A DNA stretch of 64,000 nucleotides from Spartobacteria bacterium (GCA_003167555.1 PMSN01000011.1:558001-622000); one strand, 5' to 3'. Counted from the stretch's first letter, positions 35,334 to 43,750 are shown. Translations and numbers: made by a program. The notes: a model not told the origin generated them from the letters alone.

Positions 35334-35762
35334 ATGCGTCTGGTGCGGCGCCGTCTTCCGGCGAATGGAGTTGATCACGAACTGATCTGGCTGGTGGTCT
35401 CCGTGACAGCGGGAGCGATGGGGTTGCTGGCATTCGGATTCGGATTCGGATTGAACTGGCCGCGCTGTCCGTTTCTCGCGATTACCGGTTTTCCGTGTCT
35501 CACTTGCGGCGCGACCCGGGCCACGATCGCATTTCTCCATGGAAATTTTTCTCTCGCGTGGTGGTGGAACCCGCTGGCATTCGTGGCGCTTTGCGGAGTC
35601 GCGATATTTGATCTCTACGCCGTCGCCGTTCTGCTCAGCCGTTCCGCGCGAATCCGGATCGTGGACTGGACGAGCGTCGAAAAAAACTTCGTGCGGATCG
35701 CGGTCGTTTCGATGCTTGCCGTGAACTGGATTTATCTGCTGAGCCACCGGGAGCGTTTTTAG
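35334..35762 (+). CDS. DUF2752 membrane protein
   Basis: 142 aa with three predicted helices. The DUF2752 hallmark is present: CPFLAITGFPCLTCGATRA, with its Cys-x2-Cys and the TRA motif, followed by NGNFSLAWWWNPL-like FLHGNFSLAWWWNPL. The function of the family is unknown; the conserved Cys suggest metal or redox chemistry at the membrane. It is in one transcription unit with the GYF_2-Yip1 gene. A palindromic element starts at the first base after its stop codon. Confidence 0.85.
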   Translation: MRLVRRRLPANGVDHELIWLVVSVTAGAMGLLAFGFGFGLNWPRCPFLAITGFPCLTCGATRATIAFLHGNFSLAWWWNPLAFVALCGVAIFDLYAVAVLLSRSARIRIVDWTSVEKNFVRIAVVSMLAVNWIYLLSHRERF

Positions 35763-35843
35763 TGTCATCCCGAGCGCAGTCGAGGGATCCCGTGGCATCT
35801 CGATCGACGCTCGCCGGGGTCCCTCGACTGCGCTCGGGATGAC
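35763..35843. repeat. Intergenic palindrome, TCATCCCGAG-type
   Basis: TGTCATCCCGAGCGCAGTCG...GGGATCCC and GGGGTCCCTCGACTGCGCTC...GGGATGACA: nearly perfect arms of about 34 nt. It fills the convergent gap between the DUF2752 and M23 peptidase genes. Confidence 0.8.
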
Positions 35844-35864
35844 AAGCACGGATCACCGCTGACC

Positions 35865-36554
35865 TTATGGCAATGGTTTCCGCCCGACATCATCCTCCGG
35901 CGCGCCGCGATGGCTCGCGATGAAAGCGGATGGATCGATCCAGCCCCGCGGGTCGTCCCGGTAACCAGGACCAACAAAAGGCGTGGTGAACTCACGCATT
36001 TCGAAATGGAGATGCGCCCAGTAGCGCCCGTTCGCCGTCCCGATCGTCGCGATCTGCTCACCGCGCCGCACGTTTTGCCGAGGCTGCACCAGGATGGTGT
36101 CGAGGTGTCCATAATAAGACTGCACAAATTTCCGCACGCCGTTTTCTTCATAGGCGTGAAGCACAATGATCACGTTACCCCAACCGGGGCCGGCCTCGCG
36201 CGCGAGGAGCACGCCGCCATCGGCCACCGCAAAAACCGGATCTCCGAGATCGCTGTTCTCACCGCCGATGCCGTTTAGATCGTCACCGAGATGGCGGTTG
36301 TCGGTGAAATGTTGCGCGTTGTACGCGAGCGCGCCGTTCTCGCTCCCGATCGGGAAATCGAAGCGCGCCGCGGTAGGCAGCGATGCCAGCAACATCGCGG
36401 GCGCGATCTGAAACGCGGGACCGACCAGGGTCGGCCGCCGCAATTCCGGCCCGAGTCGGAAAGAAATTCCGGCCACCAGCGCAAGCAAAAACAGGCCGGC
36501 GAGCAATAACATCCATGGCAGACTCGTTCTTCCCTTGCTCGCTGTTGGCTTCAT
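35865..36554 (-). CDS. M23 family (LytM-type) metallopeptidase, membrane-anchored
   Basis: 229 aa from ATG 36554 (MKPTASKGRTSLPWMLLL); upstream in-frame ATGs would overlap the divergent epimerase gene. Signal anchor: MLLLAGLFLLALVAGISF. The peptidase core carries the two Zn motifs: HxxxD in RHLGDDLN and HxH in WAHLHFEMRE, with the intervening GWGNVIIVLH and SYYGHLDTILV strands. The family cuts peptidoglycan cross-bridges or activates amidases in the periplasm. It is divergently transcribed from the epimerase with only 15 bp between start codons, so the promoters must overlap coding sequence. Confidence 0.85.
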   Translation of the reverse strand: MKPTASKGRTSLPWMLLLAGLFLLALVAGISFRLGPELRRPTLVGPAFQIAPAMLLASLPTAARFDFPIGSENGALAYNAQHFTDNRHLGDDLNGIGGENSDLGDPVFAVADGGVLLAREAGPGWGNVIIVLHAYEENGVRKFVQSYYGHLDTILVQPRQNVRRGEQIATIGTANGRYWAHLHFEMREFTTPFVGPGYRDDPRGWIDPSAFIASHRGAPEDDVGRKPLP

Positions 36555-36569
36555 CTTTACGCTCGCGCG

Positions 36570-37535
36570 ATGCGAATTCTGGTCACGGGCGGCGCGGGTT
36601 TCATTGGTTCGCATCTCGTCGAGAAGCTGCTCGCAACTGGACACGAAGTCGCGATCCTCGACGATTTCAACGATTTTTACGACCCGCAAATCAAGCGGGC
36701 GAACGTCGCGGCGTTCGCGGGAGACGTCGCGATCCATCGGGTGGATTTGCGCGACAGCAACGCGGTGAACATGCTGTTTCATCGCGAGAAATTCGACGCC
36801 ATCGCGCACCTCGCCGCCCGGGCTGGGGTGCGCCCGTCAATTCAGCAACCGCAGTTGTATTACGACACGAATGTTGGCGGAACGCTCCATCTTCTGGAGG
36901 CCGCGCGGCACACCGGAATCGAGTGCATCATTTACGCCTCGAGCTCGTCGGTCTATGGCGTTTCAAAAACGGCGCCGTTCTCGGAAAGTTTGCATCTCAC
37001 CCAGACGATCAGCCCGTACGCGGCGACGAAAATCGCGGGCGAATTTCTTTGCTCGACCTACTCGCATCTTTACCAGATGCGCATCACCGCGCTGCGTTTC
37101 TTCACCGTTTACGGCGCGCGGCAACGGCCCGATCTCGCCATCCATCAATTCACGAAAAAGATTCTGGCGGGCGAGCCGATCGATCAGTTCGGCGACGGGA
37201 CGACGCGGCGCGATTACAGCTACATCGACGACATTATCCAGGGCGTGATGGCGGCGCTGGATTACCAAGGGCCGATGTTCGACATCTTTAATCTGGGCGA
37301 GAGCGATACGATTCAGTTGAAGGATTTGATCGGGGCGATCGAGAATGCGCTCGGCCGGAAGGCGAAGATCAATCAACTGCCCGAGCAACCCGGCGACATG
37401 CCGATGACCTGCGCCGACATCTCGAAGGCGAGAAAGCTGCTCGCGTACAACCCCATGACGCCGTTGAGCGTGGGGTTGCCGAAGTTCATCGACTGGTTCA
37501 TGAAGACACAAAGACCGAATCAGCAGTCATCCTGA
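36570..37535 (+). CDS. NAD-dependent sugar-nucleotide epimerase (UDP-glucuronate 4-epimerase-like)
   Basis: 321 aa, extended short-chain dehydrogenase. The Rossmann motif is TGGAGFIGSH at the N-terminus, the catalytic set is S (ASSSSVYG) and SPYAATK, and the family segment RFFTVYGARQRPDLAIHQF and DGTTRRDYSYIDD matches UDP-glucuronate 4-epimerases. It would make UDP-galacturonate or a similar precursor for surface polysaccharide in the cytosol. Its last codons (CAG TCA TCC TGA) are formed by the left end of a TCATCC palindrome, so the repeat has supplied the C-terminus and stop codon. Confidence 0.88.
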   Translation: MRILVTGGAGFIGSHLVEKLLATGHEVAILDDFNDFYDPQIKRANVAAFAGDVAIHRVDLRDSNAVNMLFHREKFDAIAHLAARAGVRPSIQQPQLYYDTNVGGTLHLLEAARHTGIECIIYASSSSVYGVSKTAPFSESLHLTQTISPYAATKIAGEFLCSTYSHLYQMRITALRFFTVYGARQRPDLAIHQFTKKILAGEPIDQFGDGTTRRDYSYIDDIIQGVMAALDYQGPMFDIFNLGESDTIQLKDLIGAIENALGRKAKINQLPEQPGDMPMTCADISKARKLLAYNPMTPLSVGLPKFIDWFMKTQRPNQQSS

Positions 37536-37615
37536 GCGGAGCGAAGCGCAGTCGAAGGACCCCGCAGAGCGTCGCTCGACATGCCACGGGGTCCCTCGAC
37601 GGCGCTCGGGATGAC
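37526..37615. repeat. Palindrome, TCATCCCGAG-type, overlapping the epimerase stop
   Basis: GTCATCCTGAGCGGAGCGAA...GAAGGACCCCGCAG and GGGGTCCCTCGACGGCGCTC...GGGATGAC. The first 10 nt are the last codons of the epimerase gene. Confidence 0.78.
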
Positions 37616-37981
37616 GACCCGGCAGGTTGACTGTTTCTCTATCTGTTCAGCCCTCGCCTCTTGCATTCCAGCGTTCTACCCGCCATAATTGTCCGCAGAT
37701 GTCGGGAATGTTCTTCGAGAATCCGGGCGTTCGCTTTTCACGACGACTCAGTTTGTTTCAGGTTCGGATGCGGTTCGTCGCATCAAGACTGTTTCGTTGG
37801 CTGACTGGTGCGGACAGCCGTTGCTTTCGAATGGATTCCCGATACGACGAGGCGGAGTTCCCAGCGGCGCAGACTGCTTACCAGCTACATGCAGGGACTT
37901 TTTTTGGTTCGCGCGCAAGGGACTGTGCATCCACGGATGCGCTCCGCCTGCTTAACAATTGGGTAAAACCTGAGGATCAAT
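37616..37981 (+). promoter_or_regulatory. Long non-coding leader before the RRM protein gene
   Basis: 366 bp without a convincing gene. It is flanked by a palindrome on the left and an RRM gene on the right, which begins after GAGG at 37972-37975 (6-nt spacing, one of the clearer ribosome sites here). Inverted segments include CGACGACTCAGTTTG and GGCGCAGACTGC. Genes for small RRM or cold-shock proteins often have long structured 5' leaders; this is offered as inference only. Confidence 0.35.
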
Positions 37982-38488
37982 ATGGCATCTCAATCATCGG
38001 GGAGAAATGGCCGGCGTTCGCGCGGCGGCTCCCGCAGAAGGGGCGACAATCGCCCGCGCCACCAGAGCGCGCCCATGAGGGCGCCGGCGAAGAAATCGTT
38101 CTGGGAAAAAATCACGGCGTTCTTTTCCGGTGGAAAACCGGCGGCACGGCCGGTGGCGCCCGTGCGCAACAACGGCTACGAACCTTCGCGTTCGCCGCGC
38201 AAACCTGAATCGGTCGAAGTCACGACGCCCCGGCTATACGTCGGGAACTTGTCCTTCGACGCGACGGAGAGCGATCTCTCCGAGCTCTTCAACGGCGTCG
38301 GTGCAGTCCAAAACGCGGAGGTCGTGACCTACAAACACAACCAGCGCTCGAAAGGATTCGCCTTCGTCCAAATGCAGACGGTGGACGAAGCGAAGCGGGC
38401 CGTGGCGGAATTGCACGACAAAGAATTCCTCGGCCGCAAGCTGGTGGTGAGCGGAGCGAAATCGAGCGAGCATCATTCGGCAAATTAA
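37982..38488 (+). CDS. RRM-type RNA-binding protein with basic N-terminal tail
   Basis: 168 aa. The first 75 residues are low-complexity and very basic (NGRRSRGGSRRRGDNRPRH), with a short hydrophobic piece (SFWEKITAFFSG). One RRM follows at about 83-160: RNP2 LYVGNL and RNP1 KGFAFVQM with the three aromatic/aliphatic RNA-contacting positions in place. Bacterial RRM proteins act as RNA chaperones or regulators, often cold-induced. The N-terminal extension is longer than in cyanobacterial Rbp proteins and may bind rRNA or DNA. A strong intrinsic terminator follows 18 nt after the stop codon, so the gene is the last of its transcript. Confidence 0.9.
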   Translation: MASQSSGRNGRRSRGGSRRRGDNRPRHQSAPMRAPAKKSFWEKITAFFSGGKPAARPVAPVRNNGYEPSRSPRKPESVEVTTPRLYVGNLSFDATESDLSELFNGVGAVQNAEVVTYKHNQRSKGFAFVQMQTVDEAKRAVAELHDKEFLGRKLVVSGAKSSEHHSAN

Positions 38489-38506
38489 CGATCTGTTTGT
38501 CTTGCA

Positions 38507-38553
38507 AACCGGGAGACGAGGTGGCGTGGGCCGCCAGTCTCCCGGTTTTTTTT
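38507..38553 (+). terminator. Rho-independent terminator after the RRM gene
   Basis: Perfect 11-bp stem AACCGGGAGAC / GTCTCCCGGTT with a 19-nt GC-rich loop, followed by a run of eight T (38546-38553). Confidence 0.9.
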
Positions 38554-38568
38554 GGATTGCCGAAGGCC

Positions 38569-38630
38569 AAGGAGCGGCGATTTCCAAATCGCCGACGTTT
38601 TCAGACGGCGGTTTCAAACCGCCGCTCCTT
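38569..38630. repeat. Intergenic palindrome, GGAGCGGCGATTT family
   Basis: AAGGAGCGGCGATTTCCAAA... and ...GGTTTCAAACCGCCGCTCCTT: two inner hairpins inside outer complementary ends. It ends 8 nt before miaA. Confidence 0.7.
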
Positions 38631-38638
38631 GTTAAGCA

Positions 38639-39541
38639 ATGAACCGCGCCTTCTTCATCGTCGGCCCCACCGCGGCGGGAAAATCGGAGATCGCGGCGAA
38701 AATCGCGCACCGTCTCGGCGCGGAGATCGTGAGCGCGGACGCGTTTCAAATTTATCGCGGACTGGATTTGCTCACGGCGAAACCTGAGCCGGCGACACTG
38801 GCGAAGGCGCCGCATCATTTGATCGGCACCGTACCGTTGAGCGAGGAGATGAACGTGGAGAAATTCCGCAACCTGGCAACAGGCGTGATCCACGATCTCG
38901 AGGTGCGAGGGAAGCCGGTGATCGTCGTCGGCGGAAGCGGTCTCTATATCAAGGCGCTCACGCACGGTCTGTCCAAATTGCCGAGCGCGAATCAGCAGCT
39001 GCGCGAGGAGTTAGAGAAAGCGAGCACGGGGGAATTGTTCGCGCGGCTCTCCGAACTCGATCTCGCGGGCGCGGACAAAATCGATCGCAAGAACAAGCGG
39101 CGATTGGTGCGCGCGGTGGAGGTTTGCCTGCTCAGCGGCAAACCATTCTCAGCTCAGCGGACGAAATGGGATGACACGCCGTCTTTCAACGGCGTTCTCG
39201 TTTTCCGCGAACGGGCTGAACTCTACGATCGGATCAATCGCCGGGTAGAGAAAATGTTTGCGGATGGCGTCGTCGAAGAAGTGCGGGCACTGGGCGCGGT
39301 GGGTCCGACCGCGGAGAAGGCACTCGGCTTGCCCGAAATTCGCGAATTGATTGCGGGCAAAATTTCAGAGCGCGACTGCATCGCAAAGATCCAGCAGGCC
39401 ACGCGGCGTTATGCCAAAAGGCAGTTGACCTGGTTTCAACGCCAAACTAATTTTCAACCGCTGAACCTCTCCTTACACGGCTCCTCTGAAGCCATCGAAT
39501 CGATCGCGCAAAACGTCTCTCGCGTGTGCGCAAATGGATGA
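38639..39541 (+). CDS. miaA: tRNA dimethylallyltransferase
   Basis: 300 aa. P-loop GPTAAGKSE at residues 9-17, catalytic region SADAFQIYRGLDLLTAKP, VGGSGLYIKAL and the C-terminal QATRRYAKRQLTWFQR motif are all present, so this is a complete MiaA. It transfers a dimethylallyl group to N6 of A37 in tRNAs reading UNN codons. The family's DSMQ/R motif reads DAFQ here, a variant. The stop overlaps the next gene (ATGA), so miaA and hflX form a translationally coupled pair, as in many bacteria where hfq lies between them; hfq is absent here. Confidence 0.93.
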   Translation: MNRAFFIVGPTAAGKSEIAAKIAHRLGAEIVSADAFQIYRGLDLLTAKPEPATLAKAPHHLIGTVPLSEEMNVEKFRNLATGVIHDLEVRGKPVIVVGGSGLYIKALTHGLSKLPSANQQLREELEKASTGELFARLSELDLAGADKIDRKNKRRLVRAVEVCLLSGKPFSAQRTKWDDTPSFNGVLVFRERAELYDRINRRVEKMFADGVVEEVRALGAVGPTAEKALGLPEIRELIAGKISERDCIAKIQQATRRYAKRQLTWFQRQTNFQPLNLSLHGSSEAIESIAQNVSRVCANG

Positions 39542-40806
39542 TTGAAGTTCGCCCGAAGAAAATCCAGGAGCGCGCTCTCCTTATCGGCCTTGAGAAGGAA
39601 GGCGTCTCGAAATGGGACCTGCGCGATTCCATGGACGAATTGCGCGAGCTGGCCAACTCCGCCGGCGCGCATGTGGTCAACACCGTTACGCAGAAATTGC
39701 GGAAACCGACCGCGCCTTACTACATCGGGCGCGGCAAAGCGGAGCTGATCAAGGAATCGTTCAAGGACCAGCAGGTCACGTCGGTCATTTTCGACGACGA
39801 GCTTTCGCCGGCGCAGGGACGCAACCTGGAGAATTTGCTCTCGCGCAAGGTGCTCGACCGCACGCAACTGATCCTCGATATTTTCGCGCAGCGCGCCCGC
39901 AGCCGCGAAGGCCGATTGCAAATCGAGCTGGCGCAATTGCAATACCTGCTCCCGCGTCTGACGCGGATGTGGAACCACTTGTCGCGTCAGACTGGCGGGA
40001 TCGGCACGCGCGGTCCGGGTGAAACGCAGTTGGAAGTGGACCGCCGCCGTGTGCAGGAACGCATCGCGCGGCTCGAGCGCGAGTTGGAAGGCGTGCGCAA
40101 AGTACGGTCGGTCCAACGGCAGGGCCGGAAGCGGCATCAATGGCCGGTGGCCGCCGTCGTCGGATACACGAACGCGGGAAAGTCGACGCTTTTGAATTTG
40201 CTCACCGGCGCCGACGTCGTCGCGGAGAACAAACTTTTTGCGACGCTCGATCCGACCACGCGCAGTCTCACCTTGCCAAACAGACAGCGTCTTCTGCTCA
40301 CGGACACGGTCGGTTTCCTGCGCAAGCTGCCGCACACGCTGATCGAATCGTTCAAGGCGACGCTCGAAGAAGTGAGCGAGGCGGATTTGCTGATTCACGT
40401 CGTCGATCTCAGCCATCCGCGCGTCGATGAGCACATCGAAGCGGTGAACAAGGTCACGAAAGAATTGGGCGCCTTCGGCAAACAAACCTTGCTGGTCTTC
40501 AATAAAATCGACGCGCTCGCGAACGATGAGCTGGTCGGCGCTTGCAGAAATAGATTTCCCGGCAGCGTCGCGATCTCCGCGCGGACAGGAGCGGGCGTTG
40601 CGGGGCTCGTGCAAGCGTTGCAGGATGGACTCGCGTCATGGCGTTTGCGTTCTCGCTTTCGCGTGCCGCTGAGCGAGGCGGGATTGATCGCGGAAATTCA
40701 TCGCATCGGGCACGTCCTCGAATTGCGCTATGAAGATGAGTTCGCGTTGATCGTTGCGCACGTTCCGCCGCAGCTGCAGCAGAAACTGGCGGCCTTTGCG
40801 GTGTAG
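39538..40806 (+). CDS. hflX: GTPase HflX (ribosome-splitting)
   Basis: 422 aa from the ATG in the ATGA overlap with miaA (MIEVRPKKIQERALL); a GTG 12 nt upstream is also in frame. The N-terminal HflX domain has the GRGKAELIKE and QTGGIGTRGPGETQLEVDRR signatures. G motifs: GYTNAGKST (G1), DTVGFLRKLPH (G3) and NKIDAL (G4). It binds the 50S subunit and rescues or splits stalled ribosomes, especially under heat stress. A palindromic element follows 24 nt after the stop codon. Confidence 0.93.
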   Translation: MIEVRPKKIQERALLIGLEKEGVSKWDLRDSMDELRELANSAGAHVVNTVTQKLRKPTAPYYIGRGKAELIKESFKDQQVTSVIFDDELSPAQGRNLENLLSRKVLDRTQLILDIFAQRARSREGRLQIELAQLQYLLPRLTRMWNHLSRQTGGIGTRGPGETQLEVDRRRVQERIARLERELEGVRKVRSVQRQGRKRHQWPVAAVVGYTNAGKSTLLNLLTGADVVAENKLFATLDPTTRSLTLPNRQRLLLTDTVGFLRKLPHTLIESFKATLEEVSEADLLIHVVDLSHPRVDEHIEAVNKVTKELGAFGKQTLLVFNKIDALANDELVGACRNRFPGSVAISARTGAGVAGLVQALQDGLASWRLRSRFRVPLSEAGLIAEIHRIGHVLELRYEDEFALIVAHVPPQLQQKLAAFAV

Positions 40807-40829
40807 AGATCCCCGGCACGGCGCACGCC

Positions 40830-40920
40830 GCTCTTCTGTAGCCGCTTCGCTGTGCGAAGCGTGAGAGGGACGGCCGCTGCAATCCGGCGTCGCCCCACAG
40901 GGCGACGGCTACAGAAGAGC
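40830..40920. repeat. Intergenic palindrome, CTGTAGCCGCTTCGC family
   Basis: Outer arms GCTCTTCTGTAGCCG and CGGCTACAGAAGAGC pair perfectly. The inner CGCTTCGCTGTGCGAAGCG is its own hairpin. Related elements lie at 45392 and 6677. Confidence 0.78.
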
Positions 40921-40960
40921 AGCATTGACGCGTTATCAGAGCGCAGCGACGTAACATCTG

Positions 40961-41236
40961 ATGAAATTGCTTTCGCGAATCTGGGCCGCGTTCAGCTTGA
41001 GAGGCGTGGCCGCGCATCTCCGCAAACTCATCGTGGCGGTCATCGGTGGAACTGTGCTCTTGATTGGAATCGCGTTGATCGTCTTGCCGGGACCGGCCTT
41101 CATCGTCATTCCGGTCGGCCTCGCGATTTTGGCGACCGAGTTTGCCTGGGCTCGCCACGCGCTCACGCGTACTCGCGATTTTGTTTCTCGACGGAAGAAT
41201 ACGAAAACAACCGCGGTCGTGCGCACCGAACAATGA
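40961..41236 (+). CDS. PGPGW-type small membrane protein
   Basis: 91 aa with two helices (LIVAVIGGTVLLIGIALIVL and FIVIPVGLAILATEFAWARH) joined by LPGPAF, the hallmark of the PGPGW putative membrane protein family, here with Ala in place of the usual GW. The function of the family is unknown. Its stop overlaps the nth start by ATGA, so the two are translationally coupled. The basic C-terminus (RRKNTKTTAVVRTEQ) faces the cytoplasm by the positive-inside rule. Confidence 0.8.
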   Translation: MKLLSRIWAAFSLRGVAAHLRKLIVAVIGGTVLLIGIALIVLPGPAFIVIPVGLAILATEFAWARHALTRTRDFVSRRKNTKTTAVVRTEQ

Positions 41237-41931
41237 CCAGCCGGGAACGCGTCGGCCAGCTCGTCAAAGCGCTGCCGAAGGTTTATCCCGGCGCGCATTG
41301 CGAGCTCGATTTCCGGAACCCGCTCGAGCTTCTCGTCGCGACGATTCTCTCCGCCCAATGCACCGACAAGAGGGTGAATATGGTTACGCCCACGCTCTTC
41401 GCGAAATATCGGACGGCAAAGGATTACGTGAAGGCGTCACCTGCGACGCTGGAAAAACTGCTCCGGCCCACCGGATTCTTTCGGGCCAAAACGAAGAGCA
41501 TTCGCGCGGCGGCGGCTGCGATCGAGACGAAGCACGTCGGCCGCGTTCCCGACACGATGGAGGAATTACACGCGTTGCCCGGCGTCGGACGCAAGACCGC
41601 GAACGTGGTTCTCGGCAACGCGTTCGGCAAAGATGAAGGCATCGTCGTGGATACGCACGTGACGCGCCTTTCCCACCGGTTCCGACTCACTCGCGAGACC
41701 GACCCGGAAAAAATCGAGCGCGATCTGATGAAGCTTGTTCCGCGCGAACACTGGACGAACTGGAGCCACTGGCTCATCTGGCACGGACGGCGGCGCTGTT
41801 TCGCGAGAAAACCAGATTGTCGTCAGTGCGAGATCTTCGGGCTTTGTCCGAGCGGAAAAATATTTATCCGCAACGGAGAAGCGCGAGCGGTGGAACCTGC
41901 CGAGCCAGTCAGCGATCAGCGGCGGCCTTAA
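41233..41931 (+). CDS. nth: Endonuclease III
   Basis: 232 aa. Helix-hairpin-helix ELHALPGVGRKTANVVLGNA contains the catalytic Lys (GRKT); the catalytic Asp lies in VDTHVTRLSHR. The C-terminal C-x6-C-x2-C-x5-C iron-sulfur loop (CFARKPDCRQCEIFGLC) is complete. It is a DNA glycosylase and AP-lyase for oxidised pyrimidines. The ATGA overlap with the PGPGW gene fixes the start. The 3' end overlaps the convergent iron-permease-like gene by 23 bp. Confidence 0.94.
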   Translation: MTSRERVGQLVKALPKVYPGAHCELDFRNPLELLVATILSAQCTDKRVNMVTPTLFAKYRTAKDYVKASPATLEKLLRPTGFFRAKTKSIRAAAAAIETKHVGRVPDTMEELHALPGVGRKTANVVLGNAFGKDEGIVVDTHVTRLSHRFRLTRETDPEKIERDLMKLVPREHWTNWSHWLIWHGRRRCFARKPDCRQCEIFGLCPSGKIFIRNGEARAVEPAEPVSDQRRP

Positions 41932-42379
41932 GTTCTTCGACTTTTTCCTTCGCACCCGCCGCTTTTTTTCGCACCTTTTCGAATTCCTGCTCAAGGGTTT
42001 GCAGCTCGTCGTCCGAAAGTTTTTCAAGGTCGACGAGTTTGTTTCGAGCCGGGCCGACCGCTCGAATCAGTTCATCGAGCTTGAGATGGACGGCCTTCGC
42101 GTCGCGGTTTTGCGTGCTCTGGAGGAGAAACACCATCAGGAACGTGACGATGGTCGTTCCCGTATTGATGATGAGCTGCCACGTATCGGAATAATGAAAA
42201 GTCGGGCCGCTCAAGGCCCAGACGGCAATGATGACGATGGCGCAGACGAAGGCCCAGGCGCTTCCGAGAATCCTGGACGCTTTTCGGGCGAACACGCCGA
42301 AGGCATCGCGAATGCGGCAGAATAAATCTCTCCCCCCATTGCCGTTCGCGTTCCTTTTGTGATTTGTTCGCTTCGCCAT
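41909..42379 (-). CDS. Low-affinity iron permease family membrane protein
   Basis: 156 aa from ATG 42379 (MAKRTNHKRN); upstream ATGs overlap the divergent gene. Two helices (ILGSAWAFVCAIVIIAVWAL and WQLIINTGTTIVTFLMVFLL) and the motif QSTQNRDAKAVHLKLDELI match the low-affinity iron permease family (FET4-like, DUF-type bacterial members). A C-terminal coiled coil (LSDDELQTLEQEFEKVRKKA) follows. Despite the name, bacterial members are short and an iron-transport role is unproven. It overlaps the 3' end of nth on the other strand by 23 bp. Confidence 0.85.
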   Translation of the reverse strand: MAKRTNHKRNANGNGGRDLFCRIRDAFGVFARKASRILGSAWAFVCAIVIIAVWALSGPTFHYSDTWQLIINTGTTIVTFLMVFLLQSTQNRDAKAVHLKLDELIRAVGPARNKLVDLEKLSDDELQTLEQEFEKVRKKAAGAKEKVEELKAAADR

Positions 42380-42467
42380 GTTACTGATGCATCGCGCTTG
42401 CTCTGTGCGACGCGCGCATCGGAATCTGCGCTTTTGCTTTCCTGCGTCCCACAGCAAAGGTTGAGTC

Positions 42468-43310
42468 TTGGGCAATGCGCTTCATCTCAACCTGGATAAC
42501 GCCTGGCCAGCCGCCGCGCTTCCTTTCCAGACCAGGGACGCGACCGCATGGGGTCCGCAGCTCCGCTTCTCGGCGCCGGCGAAATTGATCGAAGATTTTT
42601 ACCGCGAGATCGGTGGCAAACTTCCACCGTTTCTCCTCTACGGCTCCGGAGATTTTCATCATCTCAGCGCGCTTTGGATTCGAAGCGCGACCGGGCCGCT
42701 TGTGCTCGTGTCGTTCGATAATCATCCGGACTGGGACATCCGGCCGCCGAGGTGGGGCTGCGGCGGCTGGGTCAACCGCGCGCTCGAATTGCCGGCTGTG
42801 AAAAAAGTCAGCGTGTGGGGTTGCGGAAACTTCGAGTGCTGGTGGCCGCGCCAGCTCTTCGGCAACCGGCGCGCGGAACGCGAGGGACGACTCGAAGTGC
42901 ATCCCTGGGCGGACAACCGTCCCATCTCCGATCAGGCCCGGCGCGGGGCGATCCTGCGCGCGAATTGGCGCGAACATTTCTCCCGGTTCGCCGGTGAGCT
43001 GACGGGCGCGAACGTTTACATCACGATCGATCTCGATTGTCTGCGCGCGGAAGAGGCGGTCACGAATTGGGAAAGCGGTCGATTCGCGGTGGACGATGTG
43101 GTTTGGGCGTTGACTCAGTTGCGTGCGTCGACTTCGCGAATTGTGGGCGGCGACATTTGCGGCGCGTTCTCAATGCCCACCTATGCGCGGCGCAAACAGC
43201 GTTTCGCCGCGGAAATGGATCATCCGAAGTTGCCCGCGCCCGATTTGGCGGCGGCGGCGAAGCTTAATCTTCACGCTTTCGAAACGCTTTGGCCGCTGTT
43301 AGCGGGCTAG
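42468..43310 (+). CDS. Arginase/ureohydrolase-fold family protein, divergent
   Basis: 280 aa beginning with TTG at 42468; a stop codon lies two codons upstream in frame and no ATG occurs near the N-terminus. Metal-site-like motifs of the ureohydrolase fold are visible: GSGDFHH, SFDNHPDWD and TIDLDCL, in the right order and spacing for the GGDHS, DAHxD and DxD sets. Each is altered compared with true arginase or agmatinase, so the substrate may be different. No signal peptide. It is followed at once by a GTAGGGACG palindrome. An alternative is a metal-binding protein with no hydrolase activity. Confidence 0.6.
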   Translation: MGNALHLNLDNAWPAAALPFQTRDATAWGPQLRFSAPAKLIEDFYREIGGKLPPFLLYGSGDFHHLSALWIRSATGPLVLVSFDNHPDWDIRPPRWGCGGWVNRALELPAVKKVSVWGCGNFECWWPRQLFGNRRAEREGRLEVHPWADNRPISDQARRGAILRANWREHFSRFAGELTGANVYITIDLDCLRAEEAVTNWESGRFAVDDVVWALTQLRASTSRIVGGDICGAFSMPTYARRKQRFAAEMDHPKLPAPDLAAAAKLNLHAFETLWPLLAG

Positions 43311-43396
43311 GTAGGGACGCCGCGCTGCGGCGTCCGATCGATTCTCCAAGTCGCGACGAACATGCTCCGCCGGACGGCGCAGCGCGCCGTCCCTAC
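43311..43396. repeat. Intergenic palindrome, GTAGGGACGCCGCGC family
   Basis: GTAGGGACGCCGCGCTGCGG and GACGGCGCAGCGCGCCGTCC plus CTAC. It begins at the first base after the arginase-like stop and fills the convergent gap to the EamA-half gene. Confidence 0.8.
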
Positions 43397-43405
43397 CTCT
43401 TGAGA

Positions 43406-43750
43406 TTAACTGAGTGAGACCAGCACGATTCCGATGGTGATGAGGAGGGCGCCGATCGTCAGCTGAAGCGTAAGTTTTTCACGAAGCACGAGCGCCGCGG
43501 AGAAGCTGATGATGATCACACTTAAGCCTTGAAACGGGTAGAGGTAGCTGAGATCGAAACGCTGGAGCAATCCCAGCGTGAGGAAGAACGAAATCGTCAT
43601 CAGAAAGATGCCGGCAGCGAGCAGGCCAATTAATCGTGCGCGGGTCCCGTCCGTTCTCGTGGTCGACTCCATGGCGCGTTTCAAAAAAAGCTGGCCCGCC
43701 ACTAATGTGACGAGAGAAGTGACGATGAACAAGAACGCAAGGAGGTTCAC
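43406..43750 (-). CDS. Small EamA/SMR-like membrane protein (second half of a pair)
   Basis: 114 aa starting at GTG 43750, which overlaps the stop of the upstream gene (GTGA). Four helices: LLAFLFIVTSLVTLVAGQLF, LIGLLAAGIFLMTISFFLTL, YPFQGLSVIIISFSAALVL and LTLQLTIGALLITIGIVLVS. The pattern (GQxxxKRAM, LREKLT) is that of EmrE- and ArnE/ArnF-like proteins, which export drugs or flip lipid-linked sugars. With the coupled upstream gene it probably forms a heterodimer. The downstream neighbour converges across a palindrome. Confidence 0.78.
   Translation of the reverse strand: MNLLAFLFIVTSLVTLVAGQLFLKRAMESTTRTDGTRARLIGLLAAGIFLMTISFFLTLGLLQRFDLSYLYPFQGLSVIIISFSAALVLREKLTLQLTIGALLITIGIVLVSLS

Noticed and set aside
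37627-38208. 193-codon open frame overlapping the RRM leader
   Set aside because: No homology, no ribosome site, overlaps the RRM gene in another frame.
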